Assembly: GCA_020072765.1 (NCBI GenBank)
Contig: JAIQGD010000022.1
Span: forward strand, 1-51,970
Length of the DNA: 51,970 bases
DNA from: Terriglobia bacterium
GTDB lineage: Bacteria; Acidobacteriota; Terriglobia; Acidiferrales; UBA7541
Direction: 5' to 3'
Position 1 is the stretch's first letter; every line of letters begins with the position of its first letter. The translations under genes were made by a program, and so were the position numbers. The notes under the pieces were generated by a model. That model did not search any database and had not been told where the DNA came from. It saw only the letters and a list, made by a program, of their open reading frames with translations. Below are positions 16,513 to 25,452 of this stretch, one piece after another.

Positions 16513-16994
16513 TTCCCCCGGCACGCCGCGCACAGGCCGCCCACTTCGGTGCGGGCCACGGTGATTTCGATACCGCAATCGCGGGCGATCTGCCGTTTCA
16601 ACTCCTCGTAGAGCTCGCTTTCGAATTCGCGGACCTTCCCACAGCGGATGCAGGCCACATGGATATGATCGCGGGGGCTGTGACTCTCATAAAAATGCCG
16701 GTGGCCGCGCAGATGCAGCAGGTCGAGTTCATCGATCAAGCCGTGCCGCTTCAGGAGGTCGATGGTGCGGTAGACGGTGACGCGGGTGATGTCGGGATCG
16801 ATCTTCTGGGCGCGGTCGAGAATCTCGCCGGCGTCCATGTGACTCGGGGCCGACTCGATCACCTGAAGCACCACGCGCCGCTGGCGCGTGAGTCGAATGC
16901 CTCGGGAGCCTAGCTCGCCCTGCAGGCGGCCGGCGGGTTCGTGAACGTTGATGCGTTCGCCGGTGGAGACGCGGTGTGCGGGCTTGGGCGACAT
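16509..16994 (-). CDS. Fur-family transcriptional regulator
   Basis: The 161-residue protein has the Fur winged helix (GIRLTRQRRVVLQVIES, then ITRVTVYRTIDLLKRHGLI) and the metal-sensing dimerisation domain. HRHFYE, SPRDHIHVACIRC and a C-terminal CAAC are present; Cys115/118 and Cys155/158 form the usual structural zinc site. Fur, Zur and PerR cannot be separated safely from sequence. The strong structural Cys4 site and HIHVAC fit PerR or Fur. ATG 16994 adds about 25 residues before the domain, so a start further in is possible. No iron or peroxide gene is adjacent. Confidence 0.9.
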   Translation of the reverse strand: MSPKPAHRVSTGERINVHEPAGRLQGELGSRGIRLTRQRRVVLQVIESAPSHMDAGEILDRAQKIDPDITRVTVYRTIDLLKRHGLIDELDLLHLRGHRHFYESHSPRDHIHVACIRCGKVREFESELYEELKRQIARDCGIEITVARTEVGGLCAACRGK

Positions 16995-17039
16995 GGCGTG
17001 GTTGCGCCGCAGTATACCAGAAGTGAGGGGCGTCCCCGG

Positions 17040-18107
17040 TTAGTGGCCGTGGTTCTGCACGACCCGCAGGATATCGCTGTACATCACGAAGGCGAACACG
17101 CCCAGGAGGAAAATCAAGCCCACCTGCACGAAGCGCTCCTTGACGGCCACGCTCAGGTCACGCCCGAGCGCGCCTTCAATCACCAGCATCAGGACGTGCC
17201 CCCCGTCCAGAATCGGAATGGGGAGAAGATTCAGCAGCCCGAGATTCAGGCTGATGATGGCGGTGAGCGCCAACAGCGTCATCGGCCCGCTTTTCGCCGC
17301 CTGCCCGGAAAGCTGCATGATGCCGACCGGACCCGCCAGGTCGTGCACCGATACGCGGCCGCTGAAAAGCCCTGCAAACACGCCGCCGATCTGCTTGGAG
17401 GCATCCACCGTCTGCAAAGCGGCGTCCTTCGCGGCGGCAACAATCCCCTCGCGCGGGCGCCTTTCCTGGGACGCAATGGTCGCGCCGATCATCCACATGG
17501 ACTGATCGTTGGGCAGTTTTTTCAGGGCCGGCGTAATCACCAGCCGGATCTCTTTGCCCTCGCGCTGGATTACGAACTCCAGCGCATGACCAGCGGAACC
17601 GCGAATGGCGTCTACCGACGCGGCCGACGTCGAGACCGTCTTGCCACTGATCGAAATAATGATATCGCCGGGCTTTAGTCCGGCGCTTTCCGCGGGAGTT
17701 CCCGCCATAACCTCTCCGACCGTGGGAGGCACGTATGGCTCGCTCGCAAAGGCGTAGATGCCCCAGAAAATGGCGAAGGCCACGACGATATTCATCACCG
17801 GGCCGGCAATGGCGATGAGAAAGCGCTGCCAGCGCGGCCTCGACAGAAATTCGTAAGCGGCGCCGGTGCGCTCCGCCACGGGATTATCTCCCGCCATGCG
17901 GACGTAGCCGCCCAGCGGCAAGGCGCTGATGCGATAGTCCGTGTCGCCGCGCTTCACGCCCCACAGGCGCGGACCAAAGCCGATGGAGAACACGTCCACA
18001 CGCACGCCGCAACGCTTGGCGACGATGAAATGTCCCCACTCGTGGAACAACACCAGCACGCCCAGGACTACGACGCCGGCAATGTACGGAAAGTAATGAG
18101 CAGCCAT
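17040..18107 (-). CDS. rseP: Site-2 membrane protease RseP
   Basis: This 355-residue M50-family intramembrane zinc protease cleaves membrane-anchored anti-sigma factors and remnant signal peptides. The zinc motif HEWGH is at residues 22-26 in the first helix, and the third ligand is in LLPIPILDGGHVL near residue 295. One PDZ domain (about 110-195, with GLKPGDIIISISG) lies between. E. coli RseP has two PDZ domains and about 450 residues, so this is the shorter single-PDZ form common outside gammaproteobacteria. GAGGGG precedes ATG 18107. It follows dxr on the same strand, a common gene pairing. Confidence 0.95.
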   Translation of the reverse strand: MAAHYFPYIAGVVVLGVLVLFHEWGHFIVAKRCGVRVDVFSIGFGPRLWGVKRGDTDYRISALPLGGYVRMAGDNPVAERTGAAYEFLSRPRWQRFLIAIAGPVMNIVVAFAIFWGIYAFASEPYVPPTVGEVMAGTPAESAGLKPGDIIISISGKTVSTSAASVDAIRGSAGHALEFVIQREGKEIRLVITPALKKLPNDQSMWMIGATIASQERRPREGIVAAAKDAALQTVDASKQIGGVFAGLFSGRVSVHDLAGPVGIMQLSGQAAKSGPMTLLALTAIISLNLGLLNLLPIPILDGGHVLMLVIEGALGRDLSVAVKERFVQVGLIFLLGVFAFVMYSDILRVVQNHGH

Positions 18108-18200
18108 GACCCCTCTACCAGCATTTTACAGGAGGACGGGCAAATTCAAAAATGCCGAGTGCGGCAAGCGGACTAAACGCCAACCGCCCCCCGGACCCCC

Positions 18201-19381
18201 TCACTTGCGCCGCTTGAACCTCGCCACTTCCTCGCGGGCCAGCCGGCGGGCTTCGGCGTCCGCGGCCAGCACGTCGTCAATGCTGCGCAACCCCGCGCGC
18301 GGCATTCGTTCCAGCACCCGTTCGATCACCGCGGCAATCCCCAGGAATGGCAGCCGCCGCTCCAGGAACGCGGCCACGGCAATTTCATCCGCCGCGTTGA
18401 GCGCGCATGGAAGCGGGCCTCCCTCTCGCAACGCTTCCTTGGCCAGCCCGAGGCACGGGAATTTCCGCGCGGGGACTTCTTCGAAATCCAGCTTCCGCAG
18501 CGCCTTCCAATCCAGCGCGCATTCCTTGGATGCCACTCGCTCCGGATAGGTTAGCGCGTACTGGATGGGCATGCGCATGTCCGTGGGGCCCAGCTGCGCC
18601 AGAATCGAGCCATCCACAAATTCCACCATGGAGTGAATTGTCGACTGCGGATGGATGACCACCTGAATTTTGTCGAGCTCCATCCCGAACAGCCAGTGCG
18701 CCTCGATCACCTCGAAGCCTTTGTTGGTGAGCGTGGCCGAATCAATGGTGATGCGCTGGCCCATTTTCCAGTTGGGATGGGCGAGCGCCTGCTTGGGCGT
18801 CACGCGCGCCAGACGCGCCGGGACATCAAGAGCCCATTGATGGAGCGTCCGATTTTCCATCACTTGCAAAACCGCACGCAGACACACATCTTCCTGTGCG
18901 TCTTGGCCTATCATCTCCTGGCGGCAATCGAACACGCCACGCCGTGCCGCGCCACGGCGGCCATTACCACTTCCCCGGCCGCGACGAGCACTTCCTTGTT
19001 CGCCAGCGCGATGTCTTTCCCGCACTCAATCGCCTTGTAGGTCGCGGGCAGGCCCACCACGCCGACCGCCGCCGAAAGAAGCATCTCGGCTTCGGGATGC
19101 GTGGCCACTTGCTCAACGCCTTCCGAACCGAACAGGATCGCCGGCGAGGAGCCGCCCTGGCTACGCTGTCCTTCCAGCCGCCGGCGCAGCTCCGCCGCGG
19201 CCTTCTCGGTGGCCACCGAAACGATCTGGGGCCGGTAGCGGACCACCTGCTCGGCGGCCAGCACCACATTCGAGCCCGCCGCGAGCGCCACCACCTCAAA
19301 ACGGCCGGGCAAGGAATCCACGACACTCAGGCACTGGCGGCCGATCGAACCCGTCGAACCGATGATAGCGATGCGTTTCAT
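18201..19381 (-). pseudogene. dxr: 1-deoxy-D-xylulose 5-phosphate reductoisomerase, interrupted
   Basis: Both ends of Dxr, the second enzyme of the MEP isoprenoid pathway, are present but in different frames. The N-terminal part starts at ATG 19381 (AAGGG upstream) with the NADPH motif IAIIGSTGSIGRQ and runs to ANKEVLVAAGEVVMAAVARHGVA (to about 18935). The C-terminal part resumes near 18821 with ARLARVTPKQALAHPNWKMG and is normal to the end, including NKGFEVIEA. The middle, which should carry the VDSEH metal ligands and the SGGPFR loop, is missing. About 113 bp of antisense transposase sequence sits there instead. As read, no functional enzyme is possible. Because the pathway is essential in most such bacteria, an assembly error or a second copy must be considered. 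Confidence 0.85.
18822..18935 (+). mobile_element. Transposase C-terminal fragment inside dxr
   Basis: On the plus strand the frame from 18822 reads DIKSPLMERPIF, then HHLQNRTQTHIF, then LCVLAYHLLAAIE. This is the conserved C-terminal stretch of IS4/IS1634-type DDE transposases (the RPIxH..., HIFLxVLAYHL signature). Only about 38 codons are present, with no terminal repeats, start or catalytic residues. It is recognised from memory of the family, not from a search. Confidence 0.72.
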
Positions 19382-19449
19382 GCGTACCCTTGGCGCTCCG
19401 CGCACTCTCGGACCGAACAATTGTGCAGGCCGGACATTCTTGCGGAGCG

Positions 19450-19467
19450 CGCCTAATTGTATAGGCG
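19450..19467. promoter_or_regulatory. Inverted repeat between dxr and the RNase J gene
   Basis: CGCCTA (19450-19455) and TAGGCG (19462-19467) flank a six-base AT-rich centre that includes TATA-like sequence. It lies midway between two divergent genes, so it may be an operator or overlapping -10 elements. Confidence 0.35.
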
Positions 19468-19573
19468 TTCGCGCGAATTTGCGAATCGAGAACGCACGCA
19501 AAGATAAAAACGGGAGGTGCCGGCCAGAGCACCGCACGCCCCGCCACGACGCCGGCAACGCCGGTGTGATAGG

Positions 19574-21274
19574 ATGACACCGAAAGCGAGGAACACGCAT
19601 CCCTTGAGCACACCATCCCTTTGGGCCATACCGCTGGGCGGACTGGGCGAGTTCGGCATGAACATGCTCGCGCTGCGCTTCGGCGACGACATTATCGTGA
19701 TCGACGCGGGACTCATGTTCCCCGAACAGGAACTGCTGGGCGTCGACATCGTCATTCCGGACATCACTTACCTGAAACAGAACAAGCACATGGTGCGCGC
19801 CCTGGTGCTCACCCACGTGCACGAGGATCACATCGGCGCGATCCCCTACATCCTCGGCGACCTCAACGTGCCCATTTACGGCACTGAGTTCACCCTGGCC
19901 GTCGTGCGCAAGAAGCTCGAGGAACACGCCCTGCTGGATTCGGCCAAGCTCTGCAAGGTCGCGCCGGGCGAGACCACCACCATCGGCCCCTTCCAGATCG
20001 AATACGTGCACGTCACGCACTCCACGATCGATTGCGTGGCCCTGGCCATCCGCACGCCGGTGGGCGTCATCATTCACACCGGGGATTTCAAGATCGATCC
20101 CACGCCCGTCGACGGCCGGCCGTTCGACCTGCACGCCTTTGCGCGCTATGGCCAGCAAGGCGTGCTGGCGCTGTTCAGCGACAGCACCAACGTCGAGCGG
20201 CCCGGCTTCACGCCCTCGGAGCGGGACGTGGTCACGCGCCTGGAGGAACTGTTCCGCGCGGCGCCGCAGAAGATCGTCGTGTCGTGTTTTTCCAGCTCCA
20301 TCCACCGCATCCAGCAGGTGATCAATATCGCCCAGTCGCTCGGGCGCAAGGTCGGGATCGTGGGGCGGAGCATGGTGGACAACGTCGAGATCGCGCACGG
20401 TCTCAAGAAGATGAACATTCCCGACGGCAGCATCGTGCGCCCGCAGGACATCCGCAGCTTCGATCCCAAGCGGCTGGTCGTGCTTGCCAGCGGCACGCAG
20501 GCCGAGCCGATGTCCGCTCTTTCGCGCATCGCCGTGGACAATCACCGCTTCCTCAGCATCGGCGAAAACGACACGGTGATTCTGTCCGCGCGCCTGATTC
20601 CGGGAAACGAAAAAGCTATTTTCCGCATGATCGACCACTTCTTCCGCCGGCGCGTCCTGGTTTATTACGAGAGCGGACGCTCGGCGCCCATCCACGTTTC
20701 GGGCCACGCCAGCCAGGAAGAGATGAAGCTTTTGCTGCAGCTGGTGCGGCCGAAATATTTCATTCCCCTGCACGGCGAATACCGCCACCTGTTCCGGCAC
20801 GCGGCGCTGGCCGAGCAGGTGGGCGCGGTTTCCGGGCAGATTTTCCTGCTGGAGAGCGGCCACCCCATCGAGTTCACCCCCGATGGCCGGGCCCACCGGC
20901 GGGAACCCGTGCCGGCCGGCCGCGTGATGGTGGATTCGGGATCGCTCGAGGAGATCGAGGACGTGGTGATCCGCGACCGGCGTCATCTTTCCGAAGACGG
21001 CGTCGTGGTCCCCATCATCGCCATCGACAAGCATACCGGGCGCGTCGAGACGCCCCCGGAGATCGTCAGCCGCGGCTTTCTGCCCAGCGAGGACGGCCAG
21101 GAGGTCCTGGCGCGAGCCCGCGACGTCGTGCTGAAAACCATCGAGCAATCCAGCGCCGAGGAAAAAATGGACTGGAGCGTGATCAAGGAAAAGATCCGCG
21201 TCGACTTGAAGCGCTTCCTGAGCAAGCAGACGTCCAAGCGCCCGCTCATTCTTCCGGTGATTTTGGAAGTGTAA
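19574..21274 (+). CDS. Ribonuclease J
   Basis: The 566-residue protein is a beta-CASP metallo-beta-lactamase nuclease with combined endo- and 5'-3' exonuclease activity in mRNA decay and rRNA maturation. The opening PLGGLGEFGMNM, the zinc motif THVHEDHIGA (residues 80-89), HTGDFKID, SDSTNVERPG, the beta-CASP motifs VVSCFSSSIHR and ASGTQAEPM, and HVSGHAS with IPLHGEYR are all present. A C-terminal dimerisation domain completes the normal length. ATG 19574 and TTG 19604 are both possible; the TTG has GAGGAA upstream and removes a ten-residue tail unlike the family. It starts a cluster with the RimI-like gene and uppP. Confidence 0.94.
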   Translation: MTPKARNTHPLSTPSLWAIPLGGLGEFGMNMLALRFGDDIIVIDAGLMFPEQELLGVDIVIPDITYLKQNKHMVRALVLTHVHEDHIGAIPYILGDLNVPIYGTEFTLAVVRKKLEEHALLDSAKLCKVAPGETTTIGPFQIEYVHVTHSTIDCVALAIRTPVGVIIHTGDFKIDPTPVDGRPFDLHAFARYGQQGVLALFSDSTNVERPGFTPSERDVVTRLEELFRAAPQKIVVSCFSSSIHRIQQVINIAQSLGRKVGIVGRSMVDNVEIAHGLKKMNIPDGSIVRPQDIRSFDPKRLVVLASGTQAEPMSALSRIAVDNHRFLSIGENDTVILSARLIPGNEKAIFRMIDHFFRRRVLVYYESGRSAPIHVSGHASQEEMKLLLQLVRPKYFIPLHGEYRHLFRHAALAEQVGAVSGQIFLLESGHPIEFTPDGRAHRREPVPAGRVMVDSGSLEEIEDVVIRDRRHLSEDGVVVPIIAIDKHTGRVETPPEIVSRGFLPSEDGQEVLARARDVVLKTIEQSSAEEKMDWSVIKEKIRVDLKRFLSKQTSKRPLILPVILEV

Positions 21275-21303
21275 TCAGCCGTTGATCTCTGCCGCTTCCG
21301 GCC

Positions 21304-21786
21304 GTGATATTCCATCTGCGCACCTACGAACCCGGCGATTTCGAGACGCTCTACGAAATCGACCAGGCCTGCTACGCGCCGGCGATTGCCTATTCCCGGC
21401 GCGACATGCGCGAGTATCTCCGCTTCCCCGGGGCGGAGTGCGTCGTCGCGGAAACCGGCGCGCAGGTCGTGGGCTTCTGTATCACGGCGCGAGACGCCGC
21501 CGATGGGCACATCATCACGCTCGATGTGCTCGAGGCGTGCCGCCGGCAGGGCGTGGGTTCGCTGCTGCTGGCCGAAGCGGAGCGGAGACTCGCGGCTGGT
21601 GGTGTCCGAAAGGTATCGCTGGAAACAGCAACCGACAATACCGCCGCGATTGCCTTCTGGCAGAAGCACGGATATCGTACCTCGGGCGTCTTGAAGCACT
21701 ATTACCCGAACGGCTTGGATGCTTGGGCGATGTCCAAGACTATCGGCATGTCATCCAAACCAGCCAAAAAGGGCGAAGCATCGTGA
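21304..21786 (+). CDS. RimI-like GNAT acetyltransferase
   Basis: This 160-residue GNAT protein has the acetyl-CoA loop RRQGVGSLLL, preceded by IITLDVLEA, and the typical tail LETATDNTAAIAFWQKHGYRTSGVLKHYY. It most resembles RimI, which acetylates the N-terminal alanine of ribosomal protein S18, and its archaeal relatives. A broader N-alpha-acetyltransferase role is possible. The start is GTG 21304, 29 bases after the RNase J stop, so co-transcription is likely. The last 12 residues (SSKPAKKGEAS) are a basic tail. Confidence 0.82.
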   Translation: MIFHLRTYEPGDFETLYEIDQACYAPAIAYSRRDMREYLRFPGAECVVAETGAQVVGFCITARDAADGHIITLDVLEACRRQGVGSLLLAEAERRLAAGGVRKVSLETATDNTAAIAFWQKHGYRTSGVLKHYYPNGLDAWAMSKTIGMSSKPAKKGEAS

Positions 21787-21871
21787 GGCGGTCACTGCCA
21801 CGCCAAGGTGGCACAAACGGGCACAAAAAGGCCAATTTTGGCTGGGAATGGACCCTCAACTGGGAGGAACT

Positions 21872-22765
21872 TTGAACCATTATTTTCTGTCCGTGCTCCT
21901 GGGCATCATCGAAGGGCTGACAGAATTTCTGCCCGTCAGCTCGACCGGCCACCTGCGGATCGCCGAGGCGCTGCTGCACATTCCTCTGAGCAGCGGTTAC
22001 TGGAAGATGTACAGCATCGTGATTCAACTGGGCGCCATCCTGTGCCTGCCCGTCTATTTCCGCGCGCGCATCGCGAAGTTTCTTTCCACGTTTCCGCGCG
22101 GCGAGCGCGGCGACCGCACGCTGCTGACCCATCCGCTCAGCCTGACGCTCGTGGCCTTCGTGGTCACCGCCATCCCGGCCTTTCTCCTGACCAAAATCAT
22201 CGGCAAGAATCTCGAGAGCCTGGTGGTCATCGGGAGTTCGCTGGTGATCGGCGGCATCGTGATGTGGCTGGTGGATGCGCGCAATGCCCGCTGGGAGGCC
22301 GCCGGCCAGGGCGCCAACGGAAGCCGCATCGGCACCTGGCACATGGAAGATATGGGGCTCGGCCAAGCAGTTTGGATCGGCGCATGCCAGATTCTTTCGG
22401 CGGTGTTCCCCGGCACATCGCGCTCGATGTCGACCATTGGAGCGGGGCAACTGGCCGGGATGTCGCGAGCCTCCGCGCTCGAGTTTTCGTTCTTTCTGTC
22501 CATCCCCACCATGATGGCCGCCACCGGCTACGATTTGCTCAAGTCCCTGGTGGGCAAGGGCGAGAATCCCCTGGGCGTTTCCGGGATTAGCGGAGACGGC
22601 TGGGTGACGCTCGGCATCGGCTTCGTCGTCTCGTTCTTCGTGGCCTACGCCGCGGTCGCGTGGTTCATGGCCTGGGTCCGCCGCCACGGCTTCGTTCCCT
22701 TCGCTGTCTACCGCCTCGTGGTGGGCTCCGCCGTGCTGATCTGGGCCCTGCGTTTCGCCCACTAG
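21872..22765 (+). CDS. uppP: Undecaprenyl-diphosphatase
   Basis: The 297-residue BacA-type membrane phosphatase recycles undecaprenyl pyrophosphate, the lipid carrier for peptidoglycan and O-antigen. The two signature segments EGLTEFLPVSSTGHL (near the N terminus) and PGTSRS (middle) form the active site, and about eight hydrophobic helices are present. I chose TTG 21872 because GGGAGGAAC precedes it and homologues start at this point with NHYFLS. An upstream ATG at 21848 lacks a usable ribosome site. Loss of function would raise sensitivity to bacitracin in the family. Confidence 0.93.
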   Translation: MNHYFLSVLLGIIEGLTEFLPVSSTGHLRIAEALLHIPLSSGYWKMYSIVIQLGAILCLPVYFRARIAKFLSTFPRGERGDRTLLTHPLSLTLVAFVVTAIPAFLLTKIIGKNLESLVVIGSSLVIGGIVMWLVDARNARWEAAGQGANGSRIGTWHMEDMGLGQAVWIGACQILSAVFPGTSRSMSTIGAGQLAGMSRASALEFSFFLSIPTMMAATGYDLLKSLVGKGENPLGVSGISGDGWVTLGIGFVVSFFVAYAAVAWFMAWVRRHGFVPFAVYRLVVGSAVLIWALRFAH

Positions 22766-22934
22766 CCCCCTATCGAGAACATCACATCGGCGCGTAAAGA
22801 TGCTTGTTTGCCCCGGCATCTTGTTTGGTATAGTCGTAGCCGCAATCGAGTTCCTCCCCATGGGCTCCGCGCGACAGCGCCCGCGCGTCCCAGGCTCACG
22901 CTCGAGCCTTCCCCTATTGCATGAGGAGAATCCA

Positions 22935-25262
22935 GTGCGCGTTTTGACACCGACCGAGAACAAGCGGTTCAACGAAATGATTGGCTTTGTGGGATTGAGC
23001 CTGGCGGCCTTGCTCGCCTTGAGCCTTCTCTCCTATTCCCCGCTGGACCCTTCGTTCAACGTCTCGGCGCCAGCGCTGGGTTCGCAGCCGGCGCGGAACT
23101 GGATCGGGCCCGTCGGCGCGTATCTGGCCGACCTGTTCTTCCAATTTGGCGGCTGGGCGGCGTTCCTGTGCCCCATCGGGATGATTGTGGTGGCCCTGCG
23201 CTGGTTCCGCAGCCAGACCATCGAGGCTCCGGTCACCAAGCTGGCTGGATCGCTCCTGCTGTTCACGTCGCTCGCGGCGGAACTGGCGCTGATCCATATG
23301 CCCAACGTGCGCCGGGCATTGCCGCCCGGGGGCCTGCTGGGAACCATGCTCGCGCAAGGACTGCGGGCGGCGTTCAATCCGGCGGGTGCCATTCTGGTCT
23401 CGCTGGCCGCGCTGCTGACCGCCCTGTTTCTGACCACCCGCTTCTCGTTCCACACCGCCGCGGAATGGATGAAGAAGCCGATGGCGGAAGAGGGATTCGT
23501 CGGCCAGTTATTTGCTCGCGTGAAGGAGTGGCGCGACGAGCGCGAAGCGACGCGCCTGCGGAAGCAAGTCGAGGAAATCAAGATTGCCGGGCGCCCGCCC
23601 GTCGCCCAGCAGCGCGTCTCCACCAAGGAGTTGGAGGAGGACGAGGAAGAGGAGGCCGAGCAGGCTTCCGGCGAGCGGTCCACGGCCATCGTGCCCACGG
23701 TCATCAAATTCCACGAGCCCGAGAAGGCCTCCTCGCCGAAAAAGGGCGGCTCCGATCCCAAAATTTCCCGCGGGAGAACCAACTTCCGCCTGCCCTCGCC
23801 CACGCTGCTCCATCCCGCCGAGCGCGGCGAAACCATGGATGAGAGCGAGTTGAAGGAGTGCGCGCGAGCCATCGAGCAGAAATGCTCGGAGTTTGGCGTG
23901 GGCGGCCACATTACCCAGATCAATCCGGGGCCCGTTGTGACCACGTTCGAGTTCAAGCCCGAGGCTGGAATCAAGTACAGCCGGATCACGGGGCTTGGCG
24001 AAGACCTCTGCCTGGCCCTGCGCGCCGAATCGATTCTGGTGGAGCGCATCCCGGGCAAGTCCACCGTGGGCATTGAGGTGCCCAATGCCAAGCGCGAGAC
24101 CATCGCGCTGCGCGATGTGGTCGAATCGCCTGATTTTTCGCACTCGCCCTCGAAGATGATGCTCCCGCTCGGCAAAGACCTCATTGGACGCATCCGCTCC
24201 GCCGACCTCGCGCAGATGCCCCACCTGCTCATCGCCGGCTCGACCGGAACAGGCAAGAGCGTGTTCATCAATTCCCTGCTGATGGGCATGCTCTTCAAGG
24301 CCACGCCCGAGGAACTCAAGCTGGTGCTGGTGGATCCCAAGCGGCTCGAACTGGGCCTGTATGCCGATATCCCGCATCTGTTTACGCCGGTGGTGACCGA
24401 TGCGAAGGTCGCCGCCAACGTCCTGCGCAACGCCACGCGCGAGATGGAGCGACGGCTGAAGCTGCTGGCGCAGAAGGGCGTCCGCAATATCGACCAGTAC
24501 AACCGCACGTTCGAGAAGGGGCAATCGCTTTCGCTGTTCGACAACACGGAGGAAGAGGAACACCGGCCGCTTCCCTACATGGTCATCGTCATCGACGAGC
24601 TGGCCGACCTCATGATGGTGGACACCAACGGCGTCGAGGAGTCCATCACGCGCCTGGCCCAGATGGCCCGGGCCGTGGGCATCCACCTGATCCTGGCCAC
24701 GCAGCGGCCCTCGGTGGACGTCATCACCGGCCTCATCAAAGCCAACTTCCCGGCGCGCATTTCCTTCCGCGTGGCCAGCAAAGTCGATTCGCGCACCATT
24801 CTCGACAGCAACGGATCGGAATCGCTGCTCGGCAAGGGCGACATGCTCTATCTGCCGGCGGGTTCCTCGCGCCTGCACCGCATTCACGGCCCCTACGTCA
24901 CCGAAACCGAGATTGCCGCCCTGTGCGACTTCTGGCGCGAACAGGCCAAGGCCATCTACAACGAGGAATTCCTCAAGCCGCCCCGCGATGAAAACGCCCT
25001 GGGCGAAGGGGGCGAAGCAGGAGAAGGGGGCGAGGAGGTGGATGACGCGCTGTATCAGGATGCCGTGCGCGTGGTCTGTGAGATGGGGCGCGCTTCGACT
25101 TCCACGCTGCAGCGGCGGCTGCGCATCGGCTACGGCCGCGCGGCGCGCCTGATTGACCTGATGGAGAAGGACGGCATCGTCGGGCCTCCCGACGGCTCCC
25201 GGGCCCGCGAAGTGCTCAAGAAGAAGGACTGGATGCGGGAATTCGATGACTCAGCACAGTGA
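22935..25262 (+). CDS. ftsK: DNA translocase FtsK/SpoIIIE
   Basis: The 775-residue ATPase pumps chromosome ends through the division septum and promotes dimer resolution. It has about four N-terminal membrane helices (residues 15-175) and a charged Glu-rich linker. The alpha domain contains GHITQINPGPVVTTFEFKP. The RecA-like beta motor has Walker A AGSTGTGKSVF (about 434) and Walker B VIVIDELADLMM (about 550). A C-terminal gamma winged helix (RASTSTLQRRLRIGYGRAARLID) reads orienting sequences. GTG 22935 follows GAGGAGA by six bases. A TATAGT at 22829 may be its -10. Its stop lies in repeat copy C. A xer recombinase gene, its usual partner, is 11 kb downstream. Confidence 0.95.
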   Translation: MRVLTPTENKRFNEMIGFVGLSLAALLALSLLSYSPLDPSFNVSAPALGSQPARNWIGPVGAYLADLFFQFGGWAAFLCPIGMIVVALRWFRSQTIEAPVTKLAGSLLLFTSLAAELALIHMPNVRRALPPGGLLGTMLAQGLRAAFNPAGAILVSLAALLTALFLTTRFSFHTAAEWMKKPMAEEGFVGQLFARVKEWRDEREATRLRKQVEEIKIAGRPPVAQQRVSTKELEEDEEEEAEQASGERSTAIVPTVIKFHEPEKASSPKKGGSDPKISRGRTNFRLPSPTLLHPAERGETMDESELKECARAIEQKCSEFGVGGHITQINPGPVVTTFEFKPEAGIKYSRITGLGEDLCLALRAESILVERIPGKSTVGIEVPNAKRETIALRDVVESPDFSHSPSKMMLPLGKDLIGRIRSADLAQMPHLLIAGSTGTGKSVFINSLLMGMLFKATPEELKLVLVDPKRLELGLYADIPHLFTPVVTDAKVAANVLRNATREMERRLKLLAQKGVRNIDQYNRTFEKGQSLSLFDNTEEEEHRPLPYMVIVIDELADLMMVDTNGVEESITRLAQMARAVGIHLILATQRPSVDVITGLIKANFPARISFRVASKVDSRTILDSNGSESLLGKGDMLYLPAGSSRLHRIHGPYVTETEIAALCDFWREQAKAIYNEEFLKPPRDENALGEGGEAGEGGEEVDDALYQDAVRVVCEMGRASTSTLQRRLRIGYGRAARLIDLMEKDGIVGPPDGSRAREVLKKKDWMREFDDSAQ

Positions 25263-25312
25263 CGATCCGGCGAGGATCGTCATCCCAAGGCGAGCGCGGT
25301 GGGCTCGCTGAG
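25258..25312 (+). repeat. Stop-codon-linked repeat, copy C (diverged)
   Basis: AGTGACGATCC begins the element; TGA (25260-25262) is the ftsK stop codon. The first hairpin (TGACGATCC/GGATCGTCA, loop GGCGA) is intact. The second half has diverged to a GCGAGC/GCTCGC stem. Confidence 0.8.
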
Positions 25313-25350
25313 GGGTAAGGTGCTAGGTGGCAGGTGGTAGGGCCTAGGTT

Positions 25351-25392
25351 TTAGCCTTCTCTGTGCCTCCGTGCCTCGGTGGCGTTTTGGGG
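25351..25392. repeat. Short dispersed-type spacer sequence
   Basis: TTCTCTGTGCCTCCGTGCC continuing into CGGTGGCG lies between ftsK and tRNA-Phe. It is roughly the complement of the CACCGCAGAGACGCAGAGAA unit at 16405, so both belong to one degenerate repeat family. Confidence 0.45.
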
Positions 25393-25452
25393 TCGTGCGC
25401 TTTTTCCTTTCGCACGCCGCCTCTTTTCCGTAAAATCTTAGATTGTACCGGT

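Noticed and set aside
18911-21148. Very long minus-strand open frame opposite the RNase J gene
   Set aside because: Only its last 157 codons (from 19381) are Dxr. The rest is the antisense shadow of the RNase J gene and has no domain content.
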